A stretch of DNA of 64,000 nt. It comes from Pseudomonas wayambapalatensis (GTDB lineage Bacteria; Pseudomonadota; Gammaproteobacteria; Pseudomonadales; Pseudomonadaceae). A model generated the notes under the pieces. The model did not search any database. It saw only the letters and a program-made list of their open reading frames with translations, and was not told the origin of the DNA. The stretch lies in the NCBI GenBank assembly GCA_014268975.2, contig CP077096.1, positions 883,501 to 947,500 of the forward strand, written 5' to 3'. Made by a program: the position numbers and the translations under genes. Within the stretch, counting starts at the first letter, position 1; every line of letters begins with the position of its first letter. Below, in pieces: positions 19,189-26,933 of this stretch.

Positions 19189-20775
19189 ATGAAAACTCAG
19201 GTTTGGATGAAAGCGAGTACGGCATTGGCGCTGGTCATGGCCCTTGGGCTTGCCGGGTGCAGCAGCGGTGGTGGTGGTCATCACAGCGAGGTTGATGGCT
19301 CGTCCGCCGATGGTGGCGCTGGTGCAGGTGCAGGCGGCGGCTCCGACGGAACGGGTGGCAGCGGTGGTGATGGCGGCGGTATGGCGGGTGGTGGCAACGG
19401 CGCAGGCAACGGTGGCACTGGTGGTGGCACCGGTGGTGGAGGAGATGGTACGGGAGGCGGTGGTACCAATCCTGGTAACGGTGGCGGAACGCCAGGCGGT
19501 GGTGATGGTGGTAGCGGTGGAGGTAATACGCCGACTCCGCTGGTCACCGGTCAGGTCGTCGGCCAGGTCGGCAATACCGTTTCCGGCCTGGGCGATGGTG
19601 TCAGCAACCTGGGTGAGGTGATCGGCTCGCTGCCTGTGGCGGGGAACACTTCATTGACCGGCGGCGTGGGTTCGCTGGTGTCGTCCACGGGTGATGCAGT
19701 CAGCAGTGTCGGCTCCGGCCTGAGCGAGGGCCTTGGGCAACTGGGCACCGGAAACAATGCCGTCGGTACCACGCTGGGCGTGGTGGGTGCGGCCACCTCC
19801 AACCTGGGGACCGGCGTATCCGGCCTGGGGCAGGGCGTAGGTGGGCTGGCAACGAATTCACCGGTCGAGCAGATTCCGTTGGTCAATCAAGTGGTGGCAG
19901 GCGCCGGGCAAGGTGTAGACCGTGTCGGCCAGGCCGTCACCATGTTGGGCAACACGCTGACCCCCATCGGCACCAACGGGCCGCTGGCTGGTGCCACCCA
20001 AGGGGTGAGCAATGCGTTGGTACCGGTGGTATCGCTGGTGGAAAACACCACCGCCAACGTCACCCGACAAACCGGGCTCGCAGGCCCGCTGAACCAGACC
20101 CTCAACCAGGTCGGCGGTGCACTCGACCAGGCCGGGCAACAGGTTGCAGGTGCCGGCAACGGTAATCCATTGACCAGTACGCTCGGGCAAGCGGTGAGCA
20201 ACGTAGGCAGCACTGTCAGCACCACCAGCGGCCTGGCCCCGACAACCGGCGGTGCACGCACGGGCCTGCTGGAAACCGTCGGCGGCGTGGTGGCTGGCGC
20301 GGGCAGCGGGCTGGCGGCGGGCACTGGCAATCCGGCAGTGGTGTCGGTAGGTGGCAGCACGGGGCAGGTTGGCAATACCGTTGCTGCGCTCGGCACCGTG
20401 CTCGGTGGCAATGGCGTCACCAATACTGCAGCAGGTGCTCCGGTGGCAGCGGTAACGCAACAGGTGAGCGCCGGTGTGGCGCCGGTCGTCAGTGGCGTGG
20501 CCAGTGTCACCCAGCAGGTTGGCGCTGCGACGGGCGTCGGTGCGCCGGTCGCCGGGTTGCTCAATCAGGTGGGTGGTGCGGTGGCCAGTGCGGGCAGCCA
20601 GCTCGGTGCGGCCACTGGCAACCCGGTAGTCAGCCAGGTGGGCGCGACGGTCAGCGCAGTCGGTGGCACCGTTGGCCAGGCCGGCACGCTGGTCAATGGC
20701 GGTGCTGGCCAGGGAGGTGGGCTCGGCGGCGTACTCGGTGGTGTGACCGGGGCCTTGGGTGGCGCGCAGCGTTGA
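19189..20775 (+). CDS. Glycine-rich, repeat-built surface lipoprotein (collagen-like annotation type)
   Basis: Protein of 528 residues with a lipoprotein signal (ALALVMALGLAGC, lipobox LAGC, the only Cys). A Gly/Asp/Ser/Thr-rich linker (about 25-115, runs such as GGGTGGGGDGTGGGG) comes next. About 400 residues then consist of loose Val/Gly/Ala/Thr repeats of the form QVGxxVxxxGxxL...GNP, for example LLNQVGGAVASAGSQLGAAT. There are almost no aromatic or charged residues after the linker. It has no TPS secretion domain, although a TpsB-type transporter gene lies directly downstream. It is often annotated as a collagen-like triple-helix protein, but regular G-x-y triplets are confined to part of the linker. 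The start ATG at 19189 has GGGAG 7 nt before it. A surface fibre or adhesin is a reasonable guess, not shown. Confidence 0.8.
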   Translation: MKTQVWMKASTALALVMALGLAGCSSGGGGHHSEVDGSSADGGAGAGAGGGSDGTGGSGGDGGGMAGGGNGAGNGGTGGGTGGGGDGTGGGGTNPGNGGGTPGGGDGGSGGGNTPTPLVTGQVVGQVGNTVSGLGDGVSNLGEVIGSLPVAGNTSLTGGVGSLVSSTGDAVSSVGSGLSEGLGQLGTGNNAVGTTLGVVGAATSNLGTGVSGLGQGVGGLATNSPVEQIPLVNQVVAGAGQGVDRVGQAVTMLGNTLTPIGTNGPLAGATQGVSNALVPVVSLVENTTANVTRQTGLAGPLNQTLNQVGGALDQAGQQVAGAGNGNPLTSTLGQAVSNVGSTVSTTSGLAPTTGGARTGLLETVGGVVAGAGSGLAAGTGNPAVVSVGGSTGQVGNTVAALGTVLGGNGVTNTAAGAPVAAVTQQVSAGVAPVVSGVASVTQQVGAATGVGAPVAGLLNQVGGAVASAGSQLGAATGNPVVSQVGATVSAVGGTVGQAGTLVNGGAGQGGGLGGVLGGVTGALGGAQR

Positions 20776-20781
20776 TCCACT

Positions 20782-20814
20782 GCCCGGCGGATTTTTTTCG
20801 CGGATCCGCCGGGC
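20782..20814 (+). terminator. Strong hairpin after the glycine-rich lipoprotein gene
   Basis: GCCCGGCGGAT / ATCCGCCGGGC, an 11-bp perfect stem whose loop contains a T7 run. It suggests that the lipoprotein and transporter genes have at least partly separate transcripts, or that read-through is limited. Confidence 0.65.
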
Positions 20815-20912
20815 GCCTGGTTAGACGACAGCCTGCTCAGCACCTACGCTTGCATTGACAAGGGGCGCTCGAACCGGGCGCCCTGGGTTCCACAGGATCA
20901 TGGAGTGTCCGA

Positions 20913-22583
20913 ATGCGTTCACTGCTGGTGACGATGCTGGCGCTGTCCTGGGCCTGCGTGGCCCGCGCCGAACCCCTGCCGAGTTTTCTCAACAGCAACG
21001 AAACCGAACGCCGCCTGCCCACGCCGAACCTGCCGGTGGACGCCTACCGTCCCGGTAAGCCCGGGCTGAATGTGCCGGCGCCCGCCGCACCCCAGCAGGC
21101 GCCCTTGCAGATGAACACCCAGGTCCTGGTGCGCAAGGTGCGTTTCGAGGGCGGGACCGTCTACCCCTTGGCGGATCTGCGCGAGCACTACCAATCGATA
21201 CTCGACCGCAGCGTGACCCTCGCTGAACTGATCGAGGTCACCCGACGCCTGACTCAGCGCTACCAGCAGGACGGCTACCTGTTGTCCTACGCCTATCTTC
21301 CGCCGCAAGACTTCGCCGATGGCCGCGTGCGGGTCGTGCTGGTGGAAGGTTACATCCGCGACTATGAGGTTCAGGGCGATATCGGGTCCGCGTCGGGCTA
21401 TGTCGAGCGCCTCGTGAACAAGCTCAAGGCCGAGCGGCCGCTGACGCGCAAGACCTTCGAGCGCTACACCAGCCTGATCAGCCGTATCCCCGGCGTCACC
21501 TTCCAGGCCCAGGTGCCGCCGCCGGGCACCACCGACGGCGCCACGCGCCTGATCGCCCAGGCTTCGCGCAAGCCCTTCACCACGACCCTCAACCTCAGCG
21601 ATGGCAACCGTGACGACCTGCAGGCGCTGCTGGGGGCCAGCAGCAATGCCCAGACCCGCTTCGCCGAGCAATTGAGCGCCAGCGTGCTGGTGCCGCCGGG
21701 CGAGGACAAGGAACACTATTACCGCCTCGACTACAGCCAGTTCGTGGATGACGAAGGCACGCAACTGCTGTTGTCGGCATCGCGCTATCGCAGCGACCCG
21801 AAGGCGCGCATTCGCCTGGGCAACGGCATCGACCTGACCCAGCACCGCGAGAACGAGCGTTACTCGATCGGGCTCAGCCAGGCGCTGATCGCCTCGCCGA
21901 CCGAATGGCTGGATGTGGTCGGGCGCTTCTATGCGGTCAATGACCAGATCGACTACCAGGTCGTGGGTTTCCCGCTAAAGCTCGACAGCCACACCGACAT
22001 TCGCGCGCTGTCGTTCGAGGGCGATTGGCGCAAGGCCGAGGCCAGGCGCCTGCGCATCCTCAGCGCCGGGGTCTACCAGGGCCTCGACCATTTTGGCGCA
22101 CGCACCAATGCAGGCTATGACCTGGATTTCCTGCGCCTGCGCCTGTCCGGCGTGCAGAGCGACAATTTCCTCGAGCATTGGCAGGGGGTCGTGTCCGCTG
22201 CCGGGTACTGGAGCAACGACAGTTTGCCCGACAGCGAACGGGCGGTGTTCGGCGGGCAGAACTTCGGCCGTGGCTACCCCAGTGACCAGGCGTCCGGCGA
22301 CAAGGGCTGGGGCCTGGCCTACGAGCTGAACTACAGCATCCAGCGCGAGGGCCAGTGGCTGAAGGTGCTGCAGCCCTATGTGGTGCTCGATGCCGCGCGA
22401 GCCTGGTTCAACGAACTGGAGGTGCAGAAGGCGAAGATGTCGTCGGCGGCGGTGGGGGTGCGGTTTGGCGATGCGCGCTATTACAACATCGCGCTGGAGG
22501 TGGCCAAACCCATGTCGGACATCGCCCTCGACAGCCTGAACCGGCGGCCGCGGTTTACGGTGAGTTTCAGTTATCAGTTGTAG
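20913..22583 (+). CDS. TpsB / ShlB-FhaC-HecB type outer-membrane transporter
   Basis: Outer-membrane beta-barrel of the two-partner secretion type, 556 residues. A signal peptide (MLALSWACVARA) precedes a proline-rich linker. POTRA domains follow: the first around VRKVRFEGGTVYPL to VRVVLVEGYI, the second to about 215. A 16-strand barrel region ends in FTVSFSYQL, with the terminal aromatic/Leu signature read by BamA. The L6-loop motif reads FGRGY in place of the common VRGY/F. Such proteins export a TpsA substrate coded next door. The only neighbour is the glycine-rich lipoprotein, which has no TPS domain, so the cargo is open. GGAG precedes the ATG by 8 nt. Confidence 0.9.
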   Translation: MRSLLVTMLALSWACVARAEPLPSFLNSNETERRLPTPNLPVDAYRPGKPGLNVPAPAAPQQAPLQMNTQVLVRKVRFEGGTVYPLADLREHYQSILDRSVTLAELIEVTRRLTQRYQQDGYLLSYAYLPPQDFADGRVRVVLVEGYIRDYEVQGDIGSASGYVERLVNKLKAERPLTRKTFERYTSLISRIPGVTFQAQVPPPGTTDGATRLIAQASRKPFTTTLNLSDGNRDDLQALLGASSNAQTRFAEQLSASVLVPPGEDKEHYYRLDYSQFVDDEGTQLLLSASRYRSDPKARIRLGNGIDLTQHRENERYSIGLSQALIASPTEWLDVVGRFYAVNDQIDYQVVGFPLKLDSHTDIRALSFEGDWRKAEARRLRILSAGVYQGLDHFGARTNAGYDLDFLRLRLSGVQSDNFLEHWQGVVSAAGYWSNDSLPDSERAVFGGQNFGRGYPSDQASGDKGWGLAYELNYSIQREGQWLKVLQPYVVLDAARAWFNELEVQKAKMSSAAVGVRFGDARYYNIALEVAKPMSDIALDSLNRRPRFTVSFSYQL

Positions 22584-22584
22584 G

Positions 22585-22603
22585 GAGGGCCGCTAGCGCC
22601 CTC
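22585..22603. terminator. Short hairpin between convergent genes
   Basis: GAGGG-C-CGC / GCG-CCCTC hairpin between the stop codons of the TpsB-type gene and the receiver gene. Confidence 0.5.
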
Positions 22604-22616
22604 GCGTACCCAAAGG

Positions 22617-23027
22617 CTACCGCCCCACCACCTGCATCACCGCCTTGGGAAACAGGTTGTCGAGTGTCTCCAGCAAGCGGGCGTGGTAGATCGGTTTGCG
22701 AAACAGGTCGAGCACATTCAGGCGTAGCAGGTCGCTGACGTCGTCCATGTCGGCATGGCCGGACATGACGATCACCGGCAGGTGCTGGCGGGCGGTGTGA
22801 TCGCGCAGGCGCTTGATCAGGCCGATGCCGCTTTCTTCGGGCATGCGCAGGTCGGTAATCACCAGGGCCACATCAGGGTAGCGGGTGAGCTGTTGCAGGG
22901 CGGCCTTCACCGAGTTTGCGGTGTGGCACTTGAAACCTTCGTTCTCCAGCAGTTCAGCCAGCTCCTGCAATGCCTCTTCCTCGTCGTCCACCAAAAGAAT
23001 CTGCTGGCGCGAGGAAGAGTTCGACAT
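22617..23027 (-). CDS. Stand-alone response-regulator receiver
   Basis: A single receiver domain of 136 residues with no output domain. It has the acidic pair (LLVDDEEE), the phospho-acceptor Asp in VITDLRMPEESG, the Thr/Ser position in VIVMSGHAD and the conserved Lys in FRKPI. It lies 48 bp downstream of flp on the same strand and is probably co-transcribed with the pilin. A stand-alone receiver suggests a phosphate shuttle or allosteric partner for the PprA/PprB system or for the Tad machine. That is inference from position. It is not a usual part of the Tad loci I know. Confidence 0.88.
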   Translation of the reverse strand: MSNSSSRQQILLVDDEEEALQELAELLENEGFKCHTANSVKAALQQLTRYPDVALVITDLRMPEESGIGLIKRLRDHTARQHLPVIVMSGHADMDDVSDLLRLNVLDLFRKPIYHARLLETLDNLFPKAVMQVVGR

Positions 23028-23075
23028 GCTTGGCTCCTGTTCGCCTGGCGTTATGCTGCGGCGTGCTGCTCAAGG

Positions 23076-23252
23076 TCATAGCGCCCCGGAGATGGCGGTG
23101 AACATCGTGGTGATCTTGCCGGAGATCGCGGGTACGAACGGCACCAGCACCACCGCGACCATTGCGGCAATCAACGCGTACTCGATACCGGAAGCGCCGT
23201 CTTTGCGAGTAATGAAGTTCTTGCAGTGCTGAAGGATCTGCTGCAGTTGCAT
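23076..23252 (-). CDS. flp: Flp major pilin prepeptide
   Basis: Tad-type type IVb pilin of 58 residues. A short basic leader is cut after Gly19 by FppA (KDG/ASGIEYAL, Glu at +5, Tyr at +6). A hydrophobic stem (ALIAAMVAVVLVPFVPAI) and a short tail (SGKITTMFTAISGAL) follow. AAGGAG lies 7 nt before the ATG. It is transcribed away from the rcpC-tadD operon across a shared 283-bp control region. Confidence 0.96.
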   Translation of the reverse strand: MQLQQILQHCKNFITRKDGASGIEYALIAAMVAVVLVPFVPAISGKITTMFTAISGAL

Positions 23253-23535
23253 GGCACATCTCCTTGCGCCGAGGGCGCGGGGTAAGGACGCGGCTAAGTA
23301 ACGTCCATTTGCCATCATAGAATTGCCAAGCTGGCGAAGCCTGCAAATGTAAAAAGGCATTAACCCTAAAGTATTGGAAGCCAAGGCTTTTTCTAAGTGC
23401 CTGTTTTCCCTGCAAGTCCGCGTGCCAGACGAAAAAATCCCGTTTCCGCTCATGGCGAACGGTGAGGTCTGCGCTACCGTTCAATAGCGAAATAGTTACC
23501 TTTTGCCATCACGGCAATAGCGCAGGGAGGCGGAG
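23253..23535. promoter_or_regulatory. Divergent control region between flp and rcpC
   Basis: 283 bp without a gene, relatively A/T-rich. It contains two direct copies of TTTGCCATCA, at 23308-23317 (56 nt upstream of flp) and 23502-23511 (25 nt upstream of rcpC). The second is part of a TTGCC-ATCAC-GGCAA inverted repeat. These are candidate binding sites for the locus regulator (PprB being the obvious one), but I have no site consensus to compare with. Confidence 0.45.
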
Positions 23536-24483
23536 ATGAGCAGTCGCTTGACCATGGCCCTGGCTGTCCTGTTTCTTCTCGGCGCAGTACTCGCAGGTTA
23601 CTGGGGGCTGGTGCTCAGCCGCCCGGCCACACCCCCCGTCATTCCTGCCCCGACGATTGCCGAAGCGCCTGCCGAGGTGATCGTCGCACCTCCCCAACCG
23701 CCTGAGCCGGCACGTACCTCCATCGTCGTGTTGCGCAGAGCGCTACCGGCGAACACGCCGCTGACCGAGGACGATGTGTTGCTCGAGCGCCTGCAGGTGG
23801 TGCCTGCCGGTGCGTTCCAGCGCATCGACCAGGTGCTCGGTCGCTCCAGCGCGCGTCCGTTGTCGGCAGGCAGTTGGCTGGACGAGGCGAGCTTCCAGGC
23901 GGGCGGGCCACTGGCGCGGATGATTCGTGCCCATGAGCGCGCGGTGGCCGTGGGCGTCGATGATGTGGTGGGGGCTGCCGGGCAACTGCGCCCGGGCGAC
24001 TACGTGGATGTGTTGCTGTTTCTTCGCGAGGAGAACAACAACCCACAGTCTTCAGCCCAGGTGGTGTTGCCGGCCCTGCGCGTGCTGAGTGTCGGCGAGC
24101 AGATGGGGTTGGCCAACGATGGTCGCCCGGCACAAACCGTCGAGGAAGAAACGGCTCGGCGCGAACAGCACGGGAGCCAAGGCAGCGCCGGCGGCACCCG
24201 CACCGTGACCTTGGCCGTGCCCGAGGCGCTGGCCAGCCGCCTGATGCTCGCTGCCCAGGCCGGCACCCTGCGCCTGGCCGTACGCAGCGCCGATGAACAG
24301 CGCCTGGCCCGTTACTGGGCCGAACCTGAGGCGCGGCCGCAGGTCGAGAGCGCCGGACGCGAGCTCTATCGCTTCAGCCAATTGTCCCAGTCTCCCGTGG
24401 CCAGTGCTGCTCCTGCCACCGCTGCGCCTAGCATGCAGATCATTCGTGGCGCCAAGGCTGCCGACACCGACAAGACCCCCTGA
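23536..24483 (+). CDS. rcpC: Tad pilus assembly protein RcpC/CpaB
   Basis: Periplasmic component of the Tad secretion channel, 315 residues. It has an N-terminal membrane anchor (LTMALAVLFLLGAVLAGYWG), a proline-rich stretch and an SAF domain (VVLRRALPANTPLTEDDVLLERL). The RcpC/CpaB core follows (GVDDVVGAAGQLRPGDYVDVLLFL, TVTLAVPEALASRLMLAAQAGTLRLAVRS). First gene of the rightward tad operon, with GGAGGCGGAG before the ATG. Confidence 0.95.
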   Translation: MSSRLTMALAVLFLLGAVLAGYWGLVLSRPATPPVIPAPTIAEAPAEVIVAPPQPPEPARTSIVVLRRALPANTPLTEDDVLLERLQVVPAGAFQRIDQVLGRSSARPLSAGSWLDEASFQAGGPLARMIRAHERAVAVGVDDVVGAAGQLRPGDYVDVLLFLREENNNPQSSAQVVLPALRVLSVGEQMGLANDGRPAQTVEEETARREQHGSQGSAGGTRTVTLAVPEALASRLMLAAQAGTLRLAVRSADEQRLARYWAEPEARPQVESAGRELYRFSQLSQSPVASAAPATAAPSMQIIRGAKAADTDKTP

Positions 24484-24501
24484 CCAGGCAAGGATGCAGC
24501 G

Positions 24502-25746
24502 ATGCGACGTTCCGAGCGTAGTTTCCGAGATGCGTGCTGTGCACTGCTTCTGGCGGCATGGCTGCCCCACGCCCAGGCGGCGGTGAAAGGGTGCGAGGCT
24601 TTCGGCCAGTTGCCCTCGGTGATCGAGATGGACCAGGGCCTGCAGCAGGAACTGCGCCTGCCGCTGGCGATCAGCCGGGTGGCGGTGGGTGAGCCCAAAG
24701 TCGCCGACGTGCAGGCCAGCGGCGATCGTGCGGTGCTGTTGACCGCCGTGGGGCCGGGCAATACCACGTTGATGCTGTGGACCGCCTGTGCGTCGGCGCC
24801 GCACCGGGCCATGCTGTTCGTCAAGGGGCGCGCCAGTGCCGACATGACGGAAGGCAGCCTGCTGCCGTCCCAGGATGCGCAGTTGCCAAGCCAGGTGCAG
24901 GCCGATATCCGCTTCGTCGAAGTGCGCCGCAGCAAGTACAAGGAGGCGGGGGCGCGCTTGTTCTTCAAAGGCTCGAACAACAGCCTGATCGGCTCGCCGG
25001 GAACGGTGCCGAATACGGCCGTGACCCCGGGCTCGGTGCCGATCGCCCGTCCTGCGATTCCGCTCGACGACAACGTCTTCAACATCGTCTGGGGCGGTGG
25101 CAGCAGCAAGTTCCTGGCGGCGATCAACGCTTTGGAGAACAGCGGATTCGCCTACACCCTGGCGCGTCCCAGCCTCACCGTGCTCAGTGGCCTGACTGCC
25201 AGTTTCCTGGCCGGTGGCGAGATTCCGGTCCCGGTGCCCAGCTCCGGCAGCGACAACGTGTCGATCGAATACAAGGAGTTCGGTGTGCGCCTGGCGCTGA
25301 CACCGACCGTGGTGAGCCGCGACCGCATCACCCTGAAGGTTGCTCCCGAGGTCAGCGAGCTGGACTACAACAACGCGGTAAACATCGCCGGCACCTTGGT
25401 GCCAGGGCTGAGCGTGCGCCGCACCGACACCAGCATTTCCCTGGCCGATGGCGAGAGCTTCATCATCAGCGGCCTGGTCAGCAACAACACCCGCTCCTCG
25501 GTAGACAAGCTCCCCGGCCTGGGCAACCTGCCGATCCTCGGCGCGTTCTTCCGCCAGTCGGCGCTGGTGCGTGAAGAGACCGAGCTGCTGATGATCGTCA
25601 CCCCGCACCTGGTCCAGCCGCTGGCGGCCAATGCGCGCCTGCCGCAGTTGCCGGGTGAGGCGCTGCGCACCTATGACCCGAGCTGGGGCCAGCTGTTCTT
25701 CCTGGAAAACGGCAACTTCGAAGGCCATGGGGGGTTATCACGATGA
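24502..25746 (+). CDS. rcpA: Tad pilus secretin RcpA/CpaC
   Basis: Outer-membrane channel through which the Flp pilus leaves the cell, 414 residues. A signal peptide (ALLLAAWLPHAQA) is followed by the CpaC N-terminal pilus domain (LPLAISRVAVGEPKVADVQA, GNTTLMLW). The C-terminal secretin domain has VLSGLTASFLAGGEIPVPVP, IEYKEFGVRLALTPTV, VPGLSVRRTDTSISLADGES and LLMIVTPHLV. Slightly shorter than many secretins, as expected for the Tad type. It overlaps tadZ by ATGA. Confidence 0.96.
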   Translation: MRRSERSFRDACCALLLAAWLPHAQAAVKGCEAFGQLPSVIEMDQGLQQELRLPLAISRVAVGEPKVADVQASGDRAVLLTAVGPGNTTLMLWTACASAPHRAMLFVKGRASADMTEGSLLPSQDAQLPSQVQADIRFVEVRRSKYKEAGARLFFKGSNNSLIGSPGTVPNTAVTPGSVPIARPAIPLDDNVFNIVWGGGSSKFLAAINALENSGFAYTLARPSLTVLSGLTASFLAGGEIPVPVPSSGSDNVSIEYKEFGVRLALTPTVVSRDRITLKVAPEVSELDYNNAVNIAGTLVPGLSVRRTDTSISLADGESFIISGLVSNNTRSSVDKLPGLGNLPILGAFFRQSALVREETELLMIVTPHLVQPLAANARLPQLPGEALRTYDPSWGQLFFLENGNFEGHGGLSR

Positions 25747-26933
25747 ACGACAGCCTCAACCAGACCTACCTGGCCATCACCCGCAACGAAGATGACCTGC
25801 AATGGTTGCAGGACGCCTTGGCGCCGCAGGGGCAGGTGATCGGCGCCAGCGCTGGCACCCTCGACGAATTGCTGGCGCTGGTGGATGTGACGTTCAGCAA
25901 CCTGGTGTTCATCGGCCTCGACCGCGAGCAGTTGGTCAGCCAGTGTGCGCTGATCGAAGGGGTGCTGGAGGCCAAGCCGATGCTGGCCATCGTCGCGTTG
26001 GGCGATGGCATGGACAATCAATTGGTGTTGCACGCCATGCGCGCCGGCGCGCGGGATTTCGTCGCCTACGGCTCGCGTGCCAGCGAGGTGGCCGGGCTGG
26101 TGCGCAGGCTCGGCAAGCGCCTGCCGACGGTCACCAGCAACCCCAGCCTGGGTGGCCTGACCGTGCTCTATGGCGCCCAGCGCGGCGCCGATGGTGCGCT
26201 GCTGACCACCCACCTGGCGCGGGTGGTGCAGGAAAGCGGCCAGCAGACCTTGCTGCTCGACCTGGGCTTGCCACGTGGCGACAGCCTGGCTCTGCTCGGG
26301 CTGGAGGCATCATTTTATTTCGGCGATGCCTTGCGCCACCTGCGCCGCCTCGACACCACGTTGATCGACAGTGCCTTTACCCGCGACAAGGGCGGCCTGC
26401 GCCTGCTGAGCTATGCCGAGAACGATGATCCGCTGCGCCAGACCAGCGCCGCCGAGCTGTACATGCTGCTCAGTGCTTTGCGCCAGCACTTCCAGCACAT
26501 CGTCGTGAACCTGACCGGGCACGCCGACAGCGAAGCGCTGCGCACCATCGTCAGCCATTGCGACAAGCTGATCGTCTACACCGACCAGAACATCCTGGAC
26601 TGCCGGCGCAACCTGGAAGTCCTCGAACTGTGGCGCGACCGCGGCATCAAGCTTGAGCATGCCAGCTTGTTGGTGGACCGCTTCCTGCGCAATGTCGCCC
26701 CGGATGCCGAGGCGCTCGCCAAACGCTATGGCCTGCCGCTGCTCAAGGTGATGCCGGACTGCCCCGAAGTGCGCCTGAACGTTAAGAACCAGGGCCTGAG
26801 CCTGTTCGAGCTGGCCCCGCGCGAAGGCCTGACCCAGGCCCTGCGTGCCCTCGGCGAACGCCTGGCGCGGCGCTCGGAAAACCTCGCTCCACCGAGCTTC
26901 CCCTGGCTGCGTCGGCTGTGGGGTAGCAAATGA
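25743..26933 (+). CDS. tadZ: Tad pilus localisation protein TadZ/CpaE, degenerate P-loop
   Basis: MinD/ParA-like protein that positions the pilus machine at the pole, 396 residues. An N-terminal receiver-like domain (about 8-120) is followed by the ATPase-like domain (about 135-380). The Walker A position reads YGAQRGADGALLTTHLA, without the signature or P-loop lysine of an active KGGxGKT motif. The following LLDLGLPRGDS strand and the IVVNLTGHAD strand are kept. ATP hydrolysis is therefore doubtful, and the protein may act as a scaffold. Start and stop overlap its neighbours by 4 nt each, indicating tight coupling. Confidence 0.93.
   Translation: MNDSLNQTYLAITRNEDDLQWLQDALAPQGQVIGASAGTLDELLALVDVTFSNLVFIGLDREQLVSQCALIEGVLEAKPMLAIVALGDGMDNQLVLHAMRAGARDFVAYGSRASEVAGLVRRLGKRLPTVTSNPSLGGLTVLYGAQRGADGALLTTHLARVVQESGQQTLLLDLGLPRGDSLALLGLEASFYFGDALRHLRRLDTTLIDSAFTRDKGGLRLLSYAENDDPLRQTSAAELYMLLSALRQHFQHIVVNLTGHADSEALRTIVSHCDKLIVYTDQNILDCRRNLEVLELWRDRGIKLEHASLLVDRFLRNVAPDAEALAKRYGLPLLKVMPDCPEVRLNVKNQGLSLFELAPREGLTQALRALGERLARRSENLAPPSFPWLRRLWGSK

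Noticed and set aside
19281..19547. Proline-rich frame opposite the glycine-rich lipoprotein
   Set aside because: Pro codons are the complement of Gly codons; the frame is a by-product of the glycine-rich linker.
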